Below the pieces are notes generated by a model. The model saw nothing but the letters and a program-made list of their open reading frames with translations, had not been told where the DNA came from and made no database searches. From a virus, in the IMG/VR virus record IMGVR_UViG_3300033145_000681, positions 1 to 64,000 of that record: 64,000 bases of DNA. One strand, written 5' to 3'. The first letter of the stretch is position 1; each line of letters starts with the position of its first letter. The translations under genes were made by a program, and so were the position numbers. Below are positions 25,834-34,393 of the stretch, piece after piece.

Positions 25834-27528
25834 ATGAAATCATCTCTGATCGTAGACGAGGATGGCACCTTCCGCGTTCACATGAAGCGGGAGACTGCCA
25901 AGAGCATCCCGTGGATCCGCGCGGCGAAGGACGGTTGGTTTACCGGATTCTGGATCAACATCCCGCGGCTGGTACAGCATGTCGAGCTTACCCCGGCGCC
26001 GGACAGCGTAAGGATACTCAAGCAGCTCCGGGAAGCCAAGCGCCAGGCGATCGAGATGAAGGATGACGAATCGGATCAGGTATCCCATCTCTTCCTGGAG
26101 GGGAAGAAGCCGAAGCCGTTCCAGCACCAGGCGATCAATTTCTCCCTGCATCAGAAGAATGTACTCATTGCCGACGATGTAGGGCTGGGGAAGACCTTCG
26201 AAGCGATGGGGATCATGCTCCGCGCCTTCGAGCTTGATGAGGTAGATATCGCCATCATCCTGTGCCCTGGCTCGATCAAGTATCAGTGGAAGCAGGAGAT
26301 CGAGATGGCGAATGCATACCTCCCGGATTTCGAGAGCCAGGTTGAGATAGTAGATGGCGATCGCTCATCCCGGATGGACAGCTATGAATTGCACCGTGCA
26401 ATTACCATCCTGCACTACCAGTGCCTCATCCGGGACTATGAAGAGATCTGGGAGATGATTGAAGGCAAGCGGATCCTGGTAATCGCTGACGAGATTACGG
26501 CGAAGGGGGGCTGCAAGAATCGAACTACCAAGACCGCGAAGATATTCAAGAAGCTGTTCAAGAAGGCCGTATACAAAATCGCGCTTACCGCTACGCCGAT
26601 CGAGAATCGGCTGGAGGATCTGTACTCAGTATTCGAGTGGATCGATTCCAGGCCCTTCGGGCCCGTAGGATGGTTCCGGGAGAAGTACTGCCGAATGATC
26701 GACATCCCTCTCAAGAATCGCGGGTTCACCATCAAGAAGGTAATCGGGTACAAGAATCTCCAGGATGCGGAGAATCGGATTGCCGATCGGTACATCCGGA
26801 GGACCGCGGCGGACGTCGGTGTACAGATGCCGAAGGTCGTAACGATGGTGCGCCGCGTAGAGATGATCCCGGAAGCTCGAAAGATATACGATGTGATGTG
26901 CGCCCAGATCCGCGCGGAGAAGGCGGCCGGGGCAGGGAGCATGTTCGGGAAGATGATCCCGCTTCGCAGATGCTGTGCGGCGCCGTGCCTGGTAGGCGGG
27001 GAGGGAGAGGATTCCGGGAAGATCGCCGATCTCCTAGAAATGATGGAGGGGGAGCTTGCCGGCGAATCTATCATCATCGTTACGCAATGGCGCGAGAAGT
27101 GGATGGACATCCTCACGCGCCGGCTGAAGAAATGGAATCCGGTAGTAATGCATGGAGAGGTCGATCGCCGGCAGCGGGAAGCAGCCAGGCGGCGCTTCCA
27201 GGATGGGGAGTGCAAGGTAATGATCATGACCGAGGTAGGCGAGAGGGGGATGAATCTGCAGACGGGGAGCGTACTCGTAAACCTGGATCTTCCCTTCAAT
27301 CCCGCGAACATCCATCAACGCGCCGGCAGGATCTATCGCATGGGATCCCCGCACGATCGGATCAGGGTAGTCGCTTTCGTCGCTCGGGATACGGTAGAGG
27401 AGCGGGTACTGGATATACTATCGCAGAAGGGCGATCTATTCGCCGAGGTTTTCTCTGAGGATGGGGTAGCGAAGCTGGTATCCCGGATGAGTAAGCTGAC
27501 GGACGATCAATGGAGGAAGATGCTATGA
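25834..27528 (+). CDS. SNF2-family DEAD/DEAH-type helicase
   Basis: The 564-residue product has all helicase blocks. Walker A is DDVGLGKT near residues 114-121. Motif II is VIADEI (about 216-221; ADEI where DEAH is usual). Motif III is LTATPIENRLEDL (about 251). The second RecA lobe contains SVLVNLDLPFNPANIHQRAGRIYRMG-type motifs V and VI near 480-505. This matches SNF2/Rad54-like ATPases used in phage replication or recombination. The N-terminal 90 residues are a separate small domain. It contains palindrome copy 3 in its coding sequence. Confidence 0.9.
   Translation: MKSSLIVDEDGTFRVHMKRETAKSIPWIRAAKDGWFTGFWINIPRLVQHVELTPAPDSVRILKQLREAKRQAIEMKDDESDQVSHLFLEGKKPKPFQHQAINFSLHQKNVLIADDVGLGKTFEAMGIMLRAFELDEVDIAIILCPGSIKYQWKQEIEMANAYLPDFESQVEIVDGDRSSRMDSYELHRAITILHYQCLIRDYEEIWEMIEGKRILVIADEITAKGGCKNRTTKTAKIFKKLFKKAVYKIALTATPIENRLEDLYSVFEWIDSRPFGPVGWFREKYCRMIDIPLKNRGFTIKKVIGYKNLQDAENRIADRYIRRTAADVGVQMPKVVTMVRRVEMIPEARKIYDVMCAQIRAEKAAGAGSMFGKMIPLRRCCAAPCLVGGEGEDSGKIADLLEMMEGELAGESIIIVTQWREKWMDILTRRLKKWNPVVMHGEVDRRQREAARRRFQDGECKVMIMTEVGERGMNLQTGSVLVNLDLPFNPANIHQRAGRIYRMGSPHDRIRVVAFVARDTVEERVLDILSQKGDLFAEVFSEDGVAKLVSRMSKLTDDQWRKML
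26387..26403 (-). promoter_or_regulatory. 17-bp palindrome copy 3, inside the helicase gene
   Basis: AATTGCACCGTGCAATT, with central C, so opposite in orientation to copy 1. It encodes part of YELHRAIT at residues 184-191, between helicase motifs I and II. Retention of an exact site inside a coding sequence argues for selection on the DNA. Confidence 0.85.
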
Positions 27529-27866
27529 GCGAGCCTTGCGTAAATGCGAAGAGTGCGGCGGTAGAGGTTGAAAGCAGTGACGGTATCCAGCCAGTCGCAA
27601 TCACGTTTGTGATCTCTGGGCAGAGCGTCGATGCTGTCCAGAAAGTCTCTACCGCGATAGAGGCATCTTGTCTGGGTGCGATGCGCGGTATGGGGAAGGA
27701 AGTCGATGTTGAGACGGACTTCGAAGAGGAATTCGAAAAAGAATTGTTCATCTGCCGTCATTGTGGCAAAGCGGAAGAGGAGTATTTGTGCGAGCATTTC
27801 CCGGAGATCACGGTAGTGCAGAGAGATCTCGGGTATTTTCACAAGGAATATCGGTTGATGGGATGA
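27525..27866 (+). CDS. Zinc-ribbon-like protein
   Basis: The 113-residue product starts at ATG 27525, overlapping the helicase stop (ATGA), with GGAGGA upstream. The first 80 residues are alpha/beta (VAITFVISGQSVDAVQKV), and the C-terminal part has CRHCGKAEEEYLCEH, a possible zinc site. Co-translated with the helicase. Function unknown. Confidence 0.6.
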   Translation: MSEPCVNAKSAAVEVESSDGIQPVAITFVISGQSVDAVQKVSTAIEASCLGAMRGMGKEVDVETDFEEEFEKELFICRHCGKAEEEYLCEHFPEITVVQRDLGYFHKEYRLMG

Positions 27867-27873
27867 GGGGCTG

Positions 27874-28218
27874 ATGAGAAAAGAGACGGAAGTGCAGGCT
27901 GTCCGGATCGAACAGACGTGCGAGAACTGTAAAGATGGCATGATGGAGATTCCCCGTGAAAGATCTACGATGGCACCTCCCGGGGAGCATCTTCACGAAT
28001 GCACGAAATGCAAGCATACCGAACATTTTACAGCGATCTATCCCCGTATTGAATATCGGGAGAAAGATGAAGAGCCAGGGCGCGTTTCTGATTTGCCGAC
28101 TCAGCGCTGCAAGGCTACGAGCCATCATGGTTATCGTTGCGCATTGGCTCTCGATCATCTTGCTCGGGATCACCAGGCATTGAACGACAGCGGATCGGTA
28201 GTTCTTTGGCCGAAGTAG
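27874..28218 (+). CDS. Zinc-ribbon protein
   Basis: The 114-residue product carries CENCKDG and CTKCKH pairs separated by about 25 residues, a classic zinc ribbon. A third region has two further Cys and several His (RCKATSHHGYRCALALDHL). Likely a nucleic-acid- or protein-binding adaptor; no specific family. Confidence 0.6.
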   Translation: MRKETEVQAVRIEQTCENCKDGMMEIPRERSTMAPPGEHLHECTKCKHTEHFTAIYPRIEYREKDEEPGRVSDLPTQRCKATSHHGYRCALALDHLARDHQALNDSGSVVLWPK

Positions 28219-28229
28219 GAGAAGAAGGA

Positions 28230-28538
28230 ATGAACACCTATCCCGACAACTGGAAGCAGATTGCATTCTACGTCAAGACAACATGGGGATGGATCTGCGA
28301 GCGGTGCGGCCACCGACACGAACCGCCCACCGGGTACTGCCTCACGGTCCATCATCTCGTTCCAGACAAGAGTCTCTGCGAGCTTTGGAATCTCGCATGC
28401 CTCTGCCAGCGATGTCATCTTTCCATCCAGGCTCGGGTGAATATGTTCCAGGAGATGCTTCCCGGGATGGTGGTGTCGGAATGGTTCATCCCGCATCTGG
28501 TAGGATTCAGGGAGTGGCAGGAAAGGACGGCGGCATAA
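28230..28538 (+). CDS. HNH endonuclease-like protein
   Basis: The 102-residue product has CERCGH, then VHHLVPDKS, then LWNLACLCQRCHLSIQ: the HNH core with paired zinc cysteines and a catalytic-type HH. ATG 28230 is chosen because AGAAGGA precedes it. Phage HNH proteins act in packaging or as homing nucleases; this one lies far from the terminase genes at 51272. Stop overlaps the next start. Confidence 0.78.
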   Translation: MNTYPDNWKQIAFYVKTTWGWICERCGHRHEPPTGYCLTVHHLVPDKSLCELWNLACLCQRCHLSIQARVNMFQEMLPGMVVSEWFIPHLVGFREWQERTAA

Positions 28539-28906
28539 TGGGTCATGAAGACGATGGTGGAGACTTGGTCGGCAGTAAGGGATGGTATGACGAGTTCCAT
28601 CGCAAACTGGAACCCGAGGGGTTTGCGTTGTGGTGGGACAAAGTATTCGGGTATGAACCGCAGCCAGAGAAAGGGATCTACGGATTCCAGTGTTATTACG
28701 AGCGCCGATCTTCTGCACTTGCTGCGTGGATTATGGCTTCCGAGCTGGATACTGCTAGGGATTTGATCTCGGCGCTCAAGAGCGGCGATTGCTGGTGCCC
28801 TATGGGGATCGGAGATCCCAGGTACTCAGACCATACGGATACGTGCAAGAAGATCCAGGAAAAGATCGATGCTTCGCCGCGGGATTTCTCGCTGGAGGAT
28901 AGCTGA
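28538..28906 (+). CDS. Hypothetical protein
   Basis: This 122-residue protein begins at ATG 28538 (TAATG with the HNH stop). It contains WYDEFHRKLEPEGFALWWDKVFGYE and a later CWCPMGIGDPRYSDHTDTC, with three Cys and two His that may bind metal. Unknown function. Confidence 0.55.
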   Translation: MGHEDDGGDLVGSKGWYDEFHRKLEPEGFALWWDKVFGYEPQPEKGIYGFQCYYERRSSALAAWIMASELDTARDLISALKSGDCWCPMGIGDPRYSDHTDTCKKIQEKIDASPRDFSLEDS

Positions 28907-29259
28907 TGAACATCGACAAAAAGACGGTATCCTTCGAATTGTCAAAATCGATCATGGCCGCGGGAGCGAAGCAGGGAGATGCGGAGTGCGTCTATGTGGT
29001 GGATGTTTCCGGGAACATACTGCTTCGGTATCGTGTTCACGGATGCCCTAGCGATCGGCACATCTGTGATGCTTTCGATCATGACGAGCTTATAGAGCGC
29101 CTTCGGGAGTACGGGACGATTACTGAGCATTACGATACGGTGACAAACGTAGTGATTATCAGGTTCGATTTTCCTGGTTGCGACAGTCCCCCATACGCTC
29201 CGCTGATCGAAGTGTTGGGTGATCTGTACTGGAAGTGCTTGTGCAGGAAGAAGACATGA
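28906..29259 (+). CDS. Hypothetical protein
   Basis: This 117-residue protein overlaps the previous stop by one base. Alpha/beta with a strand block VYVVDVSGNILLRYRVHG and a C-terminal YWKCLCRKK. No family recognised. Confidence 0.55.
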   Translation: MNIDKKTVSFELSKSIMAAGAKQGDAECVYVVDVSGNILLRYRVHGCPSDRHICDAFDHDELIERLREYGTITEHYDTVTNVVIIRFDFPGCDSPPYAPLIEVLGDLYWKCLCRKKT

Positions 29260-29537
29260 ACATCTACCAGCTCAACGATTACGAATGGTACGCAGCTGAA
29301 ACGTTCGAGGCGGCGGTGGTATTCGCAATGGATAATTGCGGGGTGAGCCGGGAAGAGGCGTATGACGAGAGCTATGGTGACGAGCCCCTGGACGATGCCG
29401 ATCTGGATGGCCTGATGTTCTTTGATGATATCGAGAACAAGGAGACATGCCAGAAGCGAACCTTCCGGGAGCATCTGGCTCTCATGGTCCAGGCCGGCGC
29501 GGAGTTTCCATGTTTCTTTGCGGGATGTGATTGGTAG
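29256..29537 (+). CDS. Hypothetical acidic protein
   Basis: This 93-residue protein starts in an ATGA overlap. It opens MNIYQLNDYEWYAAETFEAA, then an acidic helix-rich segment, and ends FPCFFAGCDW. This is a recurring type in phage genomes, of unknown role. Confidence 0.55.
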   Translation: MNIYQLNDYEWYAAETFEAAVVFAMDNCGVSREEAYDESYGDEPLDDADLDGLMFFDDIENKETCQKRTFREHLALMVQAGAEFPCFFAGCDW

Positions 29538-29547
29538 GAGGGATGAC

Positions 29548-30771
29548 ATGCTGGACGAGCCTGACGAAGTGGAAGTAATCGAGAAGCCGATCAAGCTGAT
29601 GATCGTAGGGGGGGCTAGGCCGAACTGGATGAAGATCTCTCCGATCCTCCGGGCGATCGACCAGTACAATCTGAACGGGGTCACGGTGCTCGGCCCAGGC
29701 GATTACGGGCTGGGGACCGAAGCCATAACGGGCCTTCAGAAGATCAAGCCGATCATCGTCAATACCGGCCAGCATTACGATTACGAGATGGCCGGCTCAT
29801 TCCTGGAGGGATTCGGTATCTCTGAAGATGACATGATCAGCCTGGACGTTCGGAAGAACGGGCTGGGGATGGTGATGGCGACGGTCATGGCGCGGATCTC
29901 TCCGGTTATGGAGTATGTCGAGCCGGATGCGGTAATGGTAGTCGGCGATGTAGATTCTACCCTGGCCGCGGCGATCACTGCCAGGCGATTGAGCATCCCG
30001 GTAATCCATGTCGAGGCCGGCCTGAGATCCGATGACGAGACGATGCCGGAGGAGAACAATCGGCGCCTGACGGATCACGTATCTGATTTGCTGTTCACTA
30101 CGGAATCGGATGCGGATCATAATCTCGATTGCGACGGGATCGACATGGAGCGGGTACACTTTGTCGGGGATGTAATGATCGATTGCCTGATGCAGCATGA
30201 GGAGGAGATCGCAGCCAGCGATATCGTCTCGAAGCTCGGCCTGGAAGGGAAGCCGTATGCGGTATTGACTCTCCATCGGCCGGCGAATGTGGATGATGGG
30301 GAGATTCTGAGAAGGATACTCGATGCCGTGGAAGAGATCTCGAAGAAGATTCCGATCATATTCCCGATACATCCCAGAACGAAGAATGCCCTGCTCGGTT
30401 GCTGGGGAGATCTGCCATCTTTGAGGGGACCTCTCCAGGCGATCAAGCCGCAGCCCTACGCCGACTTCATGAGCCTGGTCAAGAATTCCCGCATGGTGCT
30501 TACCGACTCCGGAGGCATCCAGTCAGAGACTACCTTCTTCGGTGTACCGTGCCTGACGCTTCGAGAGAATACTGAGCGGCCGATAACGATGCGGATGGGA
30601 TCGAATGCCCTGGCCGGTACGGCTACCGACGAGATCGTAAACCGGGCCATGCTGGTGCTCGAGGATGGCTGGATCAATGAGAGCGATGTCCCTCCCCAAT
30701 GGGACGGCTTCGCGGCCGAAAGGATCGTAGAACATATCGCGCTGTGGTGGCGGGATAGAATACAGGTATGA
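29548..30771 (+). CDS. UDP-N-acetylglucosamine 2-epimerase (WecB family)
   Basis: The 407-residue product matches the non-hydrolysing UDP-GlcNAc 2-epimerase pattern: GGARPNWMKISPILRA at the N-terminus, VVGDVDSTLAAAI and VIHVEAGLRSDDETMPEENNR in the centre, TLHRPANVDDG, and LTDSGGIQSETTFFGVPC near the C-terminus. These correspond to substrate-binding and catalytic blocks of WecB. The family makes UDP-ManNAc for surface polysaccharides. It has GGAGGG before ATG 29548. The gene is embedded in the replication module, away from the glycan cassette at 58848. It could feed that cassette, which is inference. Confidence 0.88.
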   Translation: MLDEPDEVEVIEKPIKLMIVGGARPNWMKISPILRAIDQYNLNGVTVLGPGDYGLGTEAITGLQKIKPIIVNTGQHYDYEMAGSFLEGFGISEDDMISLDVRKNGLGMVMATVMARISPVMEYVEPDAVMVVGDVDSTLAAAITARRLSIPVIHVEAGLRSDDETMPEENNRRLTDHVSDLLFTTESDADHNLDCDGIDMERVHFVGDVMIDCLMQHEEEIAASDIVSKLGLEGKPYAVLTLHRPANVDDGEILRRILDAVEEISKKIPIIFPIHPRTKNALLGCWGDLPSLRGPLQAIKPQPYADFMSLVKNSRMVLTDSGGIQSETTFFGVPCLTLRENTERPITMRMGSNALAGTATDEIVNRAMLVLEDGWINESDVPPQWDGFAAERIVEHIALWWRDRIQV

Positions 30772-31154
30772 GCAAGAAATCGTCAGACATCCTCCCGAGC
30801 TGGACAGACTTCGTAGAGAAGTGTCTTGCCGGTCGCGCGTACATTCTGGTCAAGGGATTGGCGCCGGATAAGATCTTCCAGGTCACCACGCTCGAGGAAG
30901 CGAAGCGAGCGGTGGAGCTGCTGACCAAGCTGAAGATATCCAATTGGGTACTCTTCTCGGTAGAGGGCCATCCTCGCGCGATCGTACTCATGGCGACGGC
31001 GATGCTGGTCAAGGATCTGGAAGCCATCTCCGGGAAGGACCCCTTGATCTACGTCGAGGATCGGATCGCATACATCGATGGCGCCTTCCCGAATATGCAG
31101 AAGGCAGACAAGGCTGAGATAAAGAAATTCTACGAGGACATCCGTGGACAGTAA
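30768..31154 (+). CDS. Hypothetical protein upstream of the helicase loader
   Basis: This 128-residue protein overlaps the epimerase stop (ATGA) and the loader start. Helix-rich with LEEAKRAVELLTKLKISNW and a strand block VLFSVEGHPRAIVLMATAML. Tight coupling with the loader and DnaB genes suggests a replication role. No family recognised. Confidence 0.55.
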   Translation: MSKKSSDILPSWTDFVEKCLAGRAYILVKGLAPDKIFQVTTLEEAKRAVELLTKLKISNWVLFSVEGHPRAIVLMATAMLVKDLEAISGKDPLIYVEDRIAYIDGAFPNMQKADKAEIKKFYEDIRGQ

Positions 31155-31788
31155 TGAGTGTTCCTGCAATGGGCGCAAGCACATTCTCACAGAGGACGGC
31201 TGGATTCCCTGCCCCTGCCTGAACAGGGAACGGTACGATCGCAACATCTCCCGCGCCGGCATCCCGGTATACATGACAGACATGACCTGGAAGGCCTGGG
31301 CGAAACGGCATGCCAGCGCCGCGCGGATAGCCAAGGAGCTGCGGGGATACTTCGATGAGATCATACGAGAGGGTCGGGTGCAGAGATCTCGCTGCCTCTA
31401 CGGGCCGGCCAGCTCCGGGAAGGTCACGCTGGCGTACCTCTTTCTGAAGGAGTGCATCAAGCGGGGGCTCACCGGAAGAACGGTACTTCTCGGAGATCTC
31501 GTTCGTGGTCAATTCGATGACAACCGGGAGCTGCTGACTGAGATGCTGAACGTAGACGTAGCGATTGTCCGGCTCGGGATGGAGGAGGAGCACAAGTGGA
31601 ACGGCCCGACGCTTGAGCGGCTGCACTTTACTAGGAAGGCCGGCGAGAAGGCGACGATCTACACGACCAGGGATGGCCCCGGAATATGGACGGCGAAGTA
31701 CGGGGATGTCATCAGTAATGTCGTATGGGAACCGAAGGCGGATACAATTGTGTGGAACCTTGCATCAGGAAAAACAGTTGTACCATGA
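31144..31788 (+). CDS. DnaC/IstB-like helicase loader, degenerate ATPase
   Basis: The 214-residue product starts at GTG 31144. It has an N-terminal Cys cluster (ECSCNGRKH, then IPCPCLN), as in phage DnaC-like loaders, then a P-loop-like CLYGPASSGKVTLAYLF. The P-loop ends in Lys-Val where Thr/Ser normally coordinates magnesium, and the expected Walker B (VDVAIVRLG) lacks the acidic pair. It may bind but not hydrolyse nucleotide. Stop overlaps the DnaB start. Confidence 0.65.
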   Translation: MDSNECSCNGRKHILTEDGWIPCPCLNRERYDRNISRAGIPVYMTDMTWKAWAKRHASAARIAKELRGYFDEIIREGRVQRSRCLYGPASSGKVTLAYLFLKECIKRGLTGRTVLLGDLVRGQFDDNRELLTEMLNVDVAIVRLGMEEEHKWNGPTLERLHFTRKAGEKATIYTTRDGPGIWTAKYGDVISNVVWEPKADTIVWNLASGKTVVP

Positions 31789-33203
31789 CAGAGAGAAACG
31801 TTCGCAATCGGAAAGCCTGGGCTGAACAATATCCAAATGAAGACTCATACGGCTCTGCGTTCGTCGGCTGGATCGTAAGCCACGGAGAGTTGTTCGGAGA
31901 TGATCATCGTATAGCATCGGTATCGGATCTTGCTCTGAGCCGGGGATGGAAAGCGGTGCTCGGCATCGCGCGAGCCGTCTGGAAAGAGCACGACGGCGTT
32001 ACCTTCGAATCTGTCCGGCGCCGCATATCCAAAGAGAAGAAGGCCAGTCTCGACACGCAGAAGCATCTGGTCGAGCTTGTCGGTTGGGCGGAGGAGGTAT
32101 CTGAGAATCTGACGGAGGATGACTATACCGAGATTGCCGACCAGATCTGGCAGAAGACCAGGCGCCTGCATTTTGCATCCGGTATGGGATCGATTATCGA
32201 GAAGATCGGCCACGGCGATCAGCATCTCGATGCTGGGGTTGAGGAGCTGTACGTGCTGTGTGACGGCATCCGGAGGATGGGGCAATCCGGCAATGCCGGC
32301 ACGGCGACGATGATGGAGTTGGGTGCCCGGATACATGATAATTTTGACAAGTCCTTGGGTATCCCGATCGGTACGGAATTCTATCGGCTCGACCAGGCCA
32401 CGCTCGGCGGTCATCGCAAAGGACATCTCTGGTTGTTGTGTGGGTACACCAGCCAGGGCAAGACGTACCTTGCCAGGGAGATCTCCTTCCGGATGGCGAT
32501 GAGGGGATTCCGAGTCGTATGGTGCTCTCTTGAGATGGGGCTTGATGATATGCCTGAGTACTTTGTCGGAAGGATGGTTCATGAGATCCGGGCTGGCGGT
32601 GTGGATATCGGGCCGGCGATGCAGCGAACGCTTCACGATCATGACAAGGAAGTCTATCTGGAGGCAGCGAAGCGGTGGGCAGATCCGGCATCGGAATGCG
32701 GGAACAATGTCCAGCTCTGGGTTCCGGATACGGATGTGACGTCTCAGGACATTGCTCAGTATGCAGAGACGGAACATCGGAAGCGGCCGATCGATTTGCT
32801 GGTAGTAGATTATTCGGAGCTGATTCAGGCAACCAACATGCGGGACGATTACCGGATTAGGCTCGGGGAATCGATCCGGGTGATGAAGCTCATCGCCAAG
32901 CATCTCGGACGCGGGGACGGTACCCGGGTCCTTCTGCTGCATCAGACCAGCCGGAAGGGATTCGACAAAGCGATCAACCGCGGTTACTACGTGAAGCAGG
33001 ACATGGCCGAGACGAGCCACGCAGAGAAGCATGCCGATGTGATCGCCTGGATCTTGCGCGACGAAGACATGGAGCGTGACAATGAGGCGAAGATCGGGAC
33101 CGCAAAGAACAGGATCGGTTCCATGCAGCTCGCATACGGTTACAAAGTATACGCCGACTATACCACTGGCTACATCGGCGATCTGGCTGCCGGGGGGCAA
33201 TAG
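31785..33203 (+). CDS. Replicative DNA helicase, DnaB-like
   Basis: The 472-residue product starts in an ATGA overlap. An N-terminal helical domain is followed by a RecA-type motor. Walker A is GYTSQGKT (about 220-227). Next come WCSLEMGLDDM and Walker B-like LLVVDYSEL (about 338-346). The H4-type region is LLLHQTSRKGFDKA and a SHAEKHADVIAW motif lies near the end. This is the DnaB/Gp41 pattern. Pairing with the loader upstream supports the call. Confidence 0.85.
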   Translation: MTERNVRNRKAWAEQYPNEDSYGSAFVGWIVSHGELFGDDHRIASVSDLALSRGWKAVLGIARAVWKEHDGVTFESVRRRISKEKKASLDTQKHLVELVGWAEEVSENLTEDDYTEIADQIWQKTRRLHFASGMGSIIEKIGHGDQHLDAGVEELYVLCDGIRRMGQSGNAGTATMMELGARIHDNFDKSLGIPIGTEFYRLDQATLGGHRKGHLWLLCGYTSQGKTYLAREISFRMAMRGFRVVWCSLEMGLDDMPEYFVGRMVHEIRAGGVDIGPAMQRTLHDHDKEVYLEAAKRWADPASECGNNVQLWVPDTDVTSQDIAQYAETEHRKRPIDLLVVDYSELIQATNMRDDYRIRLGESIRVMKLIAKHLGRGDGTRVLLLHQTSRKGFDKAINRGYYVKQDMAETSHAEKHADVIAWILRDEDMERDNEAKIGTAKNRIGSMQLAYGYKVYADYTTGYIGDLAAGGQ

Positions 33204-33402
33204 GCGTCAAGCGCCTTCTCCCTGCCATAGTATAGGGGTGTTCGAATAACCCCACAATTCTAGCCTCTAAGGCCGAATACTCGCATCAAAAAAGATTGCA
33301 TATAACAGTACAAGAAAGTGGCATATCGTAATAAAAACGGTATAATCCTTATAGATGAGTAAGGAACATAACAACCGGGGCCAGGAAGAAAAGGGGGAGA
33401 CG
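33204..33402 (+). promoter_or_regulatory. AT-rich intergenic region with hairpin and -10-like box
   Basis: This gap is distinctly AT-rich in its second half. GGGGT (33236-33240) pairs with ACCCC (33250-33254). TATAAT lies at 33341-33346 with a weak TGGCAT at 33320 as -35. An in-frame ATG at 33355 lies about 9 bases after the -10 box, so a leaderless start is possible. The GGGGGAG ribosome site before ATG 33403 makes 33403 the preferred start. No other gene is seen. Confidence 0.45.
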
Positions 33403-33597
33403 ATGGGAACGCACAAGTCTACTAAATGTGAAGTTTGCGGGACGATTGTGATCGTATGGAAACGCAAGGGCATATCGGCGAGGACTCTTCGAGCATTGGC
33501 ATTGGCTGATCATATCCGCACATTGCATCCTGAACTTTGGAATCCTGCCAAGAGAGAAGGTATCGAATCCGCAGTTGCTGCCAAGGTGCAGGGATAA
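33403..33597 (+). CDS. Small zinc-finger-like protein
   Basis: The 64-residue product (80 if translated from 33355) carries TKCEVCGTIVIV followed, after a basic helix, by DHIRTLHPE. This is a C-x2-C ... H-x4-H arrangement like a C2H2 finger, plausible as a nucleic-acid binder. First gene after the AT-rich promoter region. Confidence 0.6.
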   Translation: MGTHKSTKCEVCGTIVIVWKRKGISARTLRALALADHIRTLHPELWNPAKREGIESAVAAKVQG

Positions 33598-33607
33598 GGG
33601 AGAGACG

Positions 33608-34393
33608 ATGAACTCCAAGACCAAGCCGAACACTTCGGAGCTTCTCTCTCTGGACATGTACGACAAGATCGTGGTGGCCTTCTCCGGCGGCAAGGATTCC
33701 GAAGCCTGCATCTTGCATCTTCTCGAGATGGGGGTGCGGAGAGAAGACATCGTGCTCTGGCATCATCACATCGATGGGGCGCCTGGGCAGGAGCAGGGGT
33801 TGATGGATTGGTCAGTGACGGAGGATTACTGCAGGGCCGTCGCGCGTGAACTCGGAATCGAGATCAGGTTCTCATGGAAGGAAGGCGGCTTTGAAGGTGA
33901 GATGCTCAGAGAGAACGCATTGACAGCGCCCACATCATTCGAGATGCACGATGGTGGGATCAAGACGGTCGGCGGCACTAGGGGCAAGCTCTCCACGCGG
34001 AGGATGTTTCCCCAGGTGACGGCGAACCTTTCCGTCAGATGGTGTTCGGCATATCTGAAGATCGATGTCTGTAGCGCGGTGTTCGCTAACGATCCGGCAT
34101 ACAAGAATGGGACGTTTCTTCTGATTACTGGAGAGCGCCGTGAGGAAAGCGCATCGAGAGCAACCTACGCCGAGGTCGAGAAGCACAGGCGTTCGAACAA
34201 ATCGCGCCGGGTAGATCACTGGAGAGCGGTTATCGATTGGGACGAGGCGAAGGTCTGGGGAATCATCGAGCGCTGGAAGATCCAGGTACATCCCGCGTAC
34301 CGTCTGGGTTGGGGTCGGGTGTCCTGGCTGCTGCGAGCCGAGTTGCGTGTGCCCAAGGACAAGAACAACCTCGTGGATATTGTAATCGACTAG
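33608..34393 (+). CDS. PAPS-reductase-like PP-loop ATPase
   Basis: The 261-residue product has a canonical PP-loop, VVAFSGGKDSEACILHLLE, near residue 20. Later come VRWCSAYLKI and a GERREESASRA segment, as in CysH/DndC-type adenylyl transferases and reductases. ATG 33608 follows AAGGGAG. Cellular relatives reduce PAPS or transfer sulfur to DNA or tRNA. No DndB, DndD or DndE neighbours are visible, so DNA phosphorothioation cannot be claimed. Role in the phage is unknown; this is a recurring auxiliary gene of tailed phages. Confidence 0.78.
   Translation: MNSKTKPNTSELLSLDMYDKIVVAFSGGKDSEACILHLLEMGVRREDIVLWHHHIDGAPGQEQGLMDWSVTEDYCRAVARELGIEIRFSWKEGGFEGEMLRENALTAPTSFEMHDGGIKTVGGTRGKLSTRRMFPQVTANLSVRWCSAYLKIDVCSAVFANDPAYKNGTFLLITGERREESASRATYAEVEKHRRSNKSRRVDHWRAVIDWDEAKVWGIIERWKIQVHPAYRLGWGRVSWLLRAELRVPKDKNNLVDIVID

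Noticed and set aside
31845-33200. Long minus-strand open frame opposite the DnaB-like gene
   Set aside because: The + strand has clear helicase motifs; the minus frame has no domain pattern and is a codon-bias shadow.
33236-33254. tRNA-like T-arm (GGGGTGTTCGAATAACCCC)
   Set aside because: The loop is nine bases and I could not find a matching acceptor stem, D-arm or anticodon arm, so this is just a hairpin.
33608-34393. DNA phosphorothioation (Dnd) or related defence system
   Set aside because: Only a PP-loop protein is present; no DndB/D/E or Ssp partners nearby.
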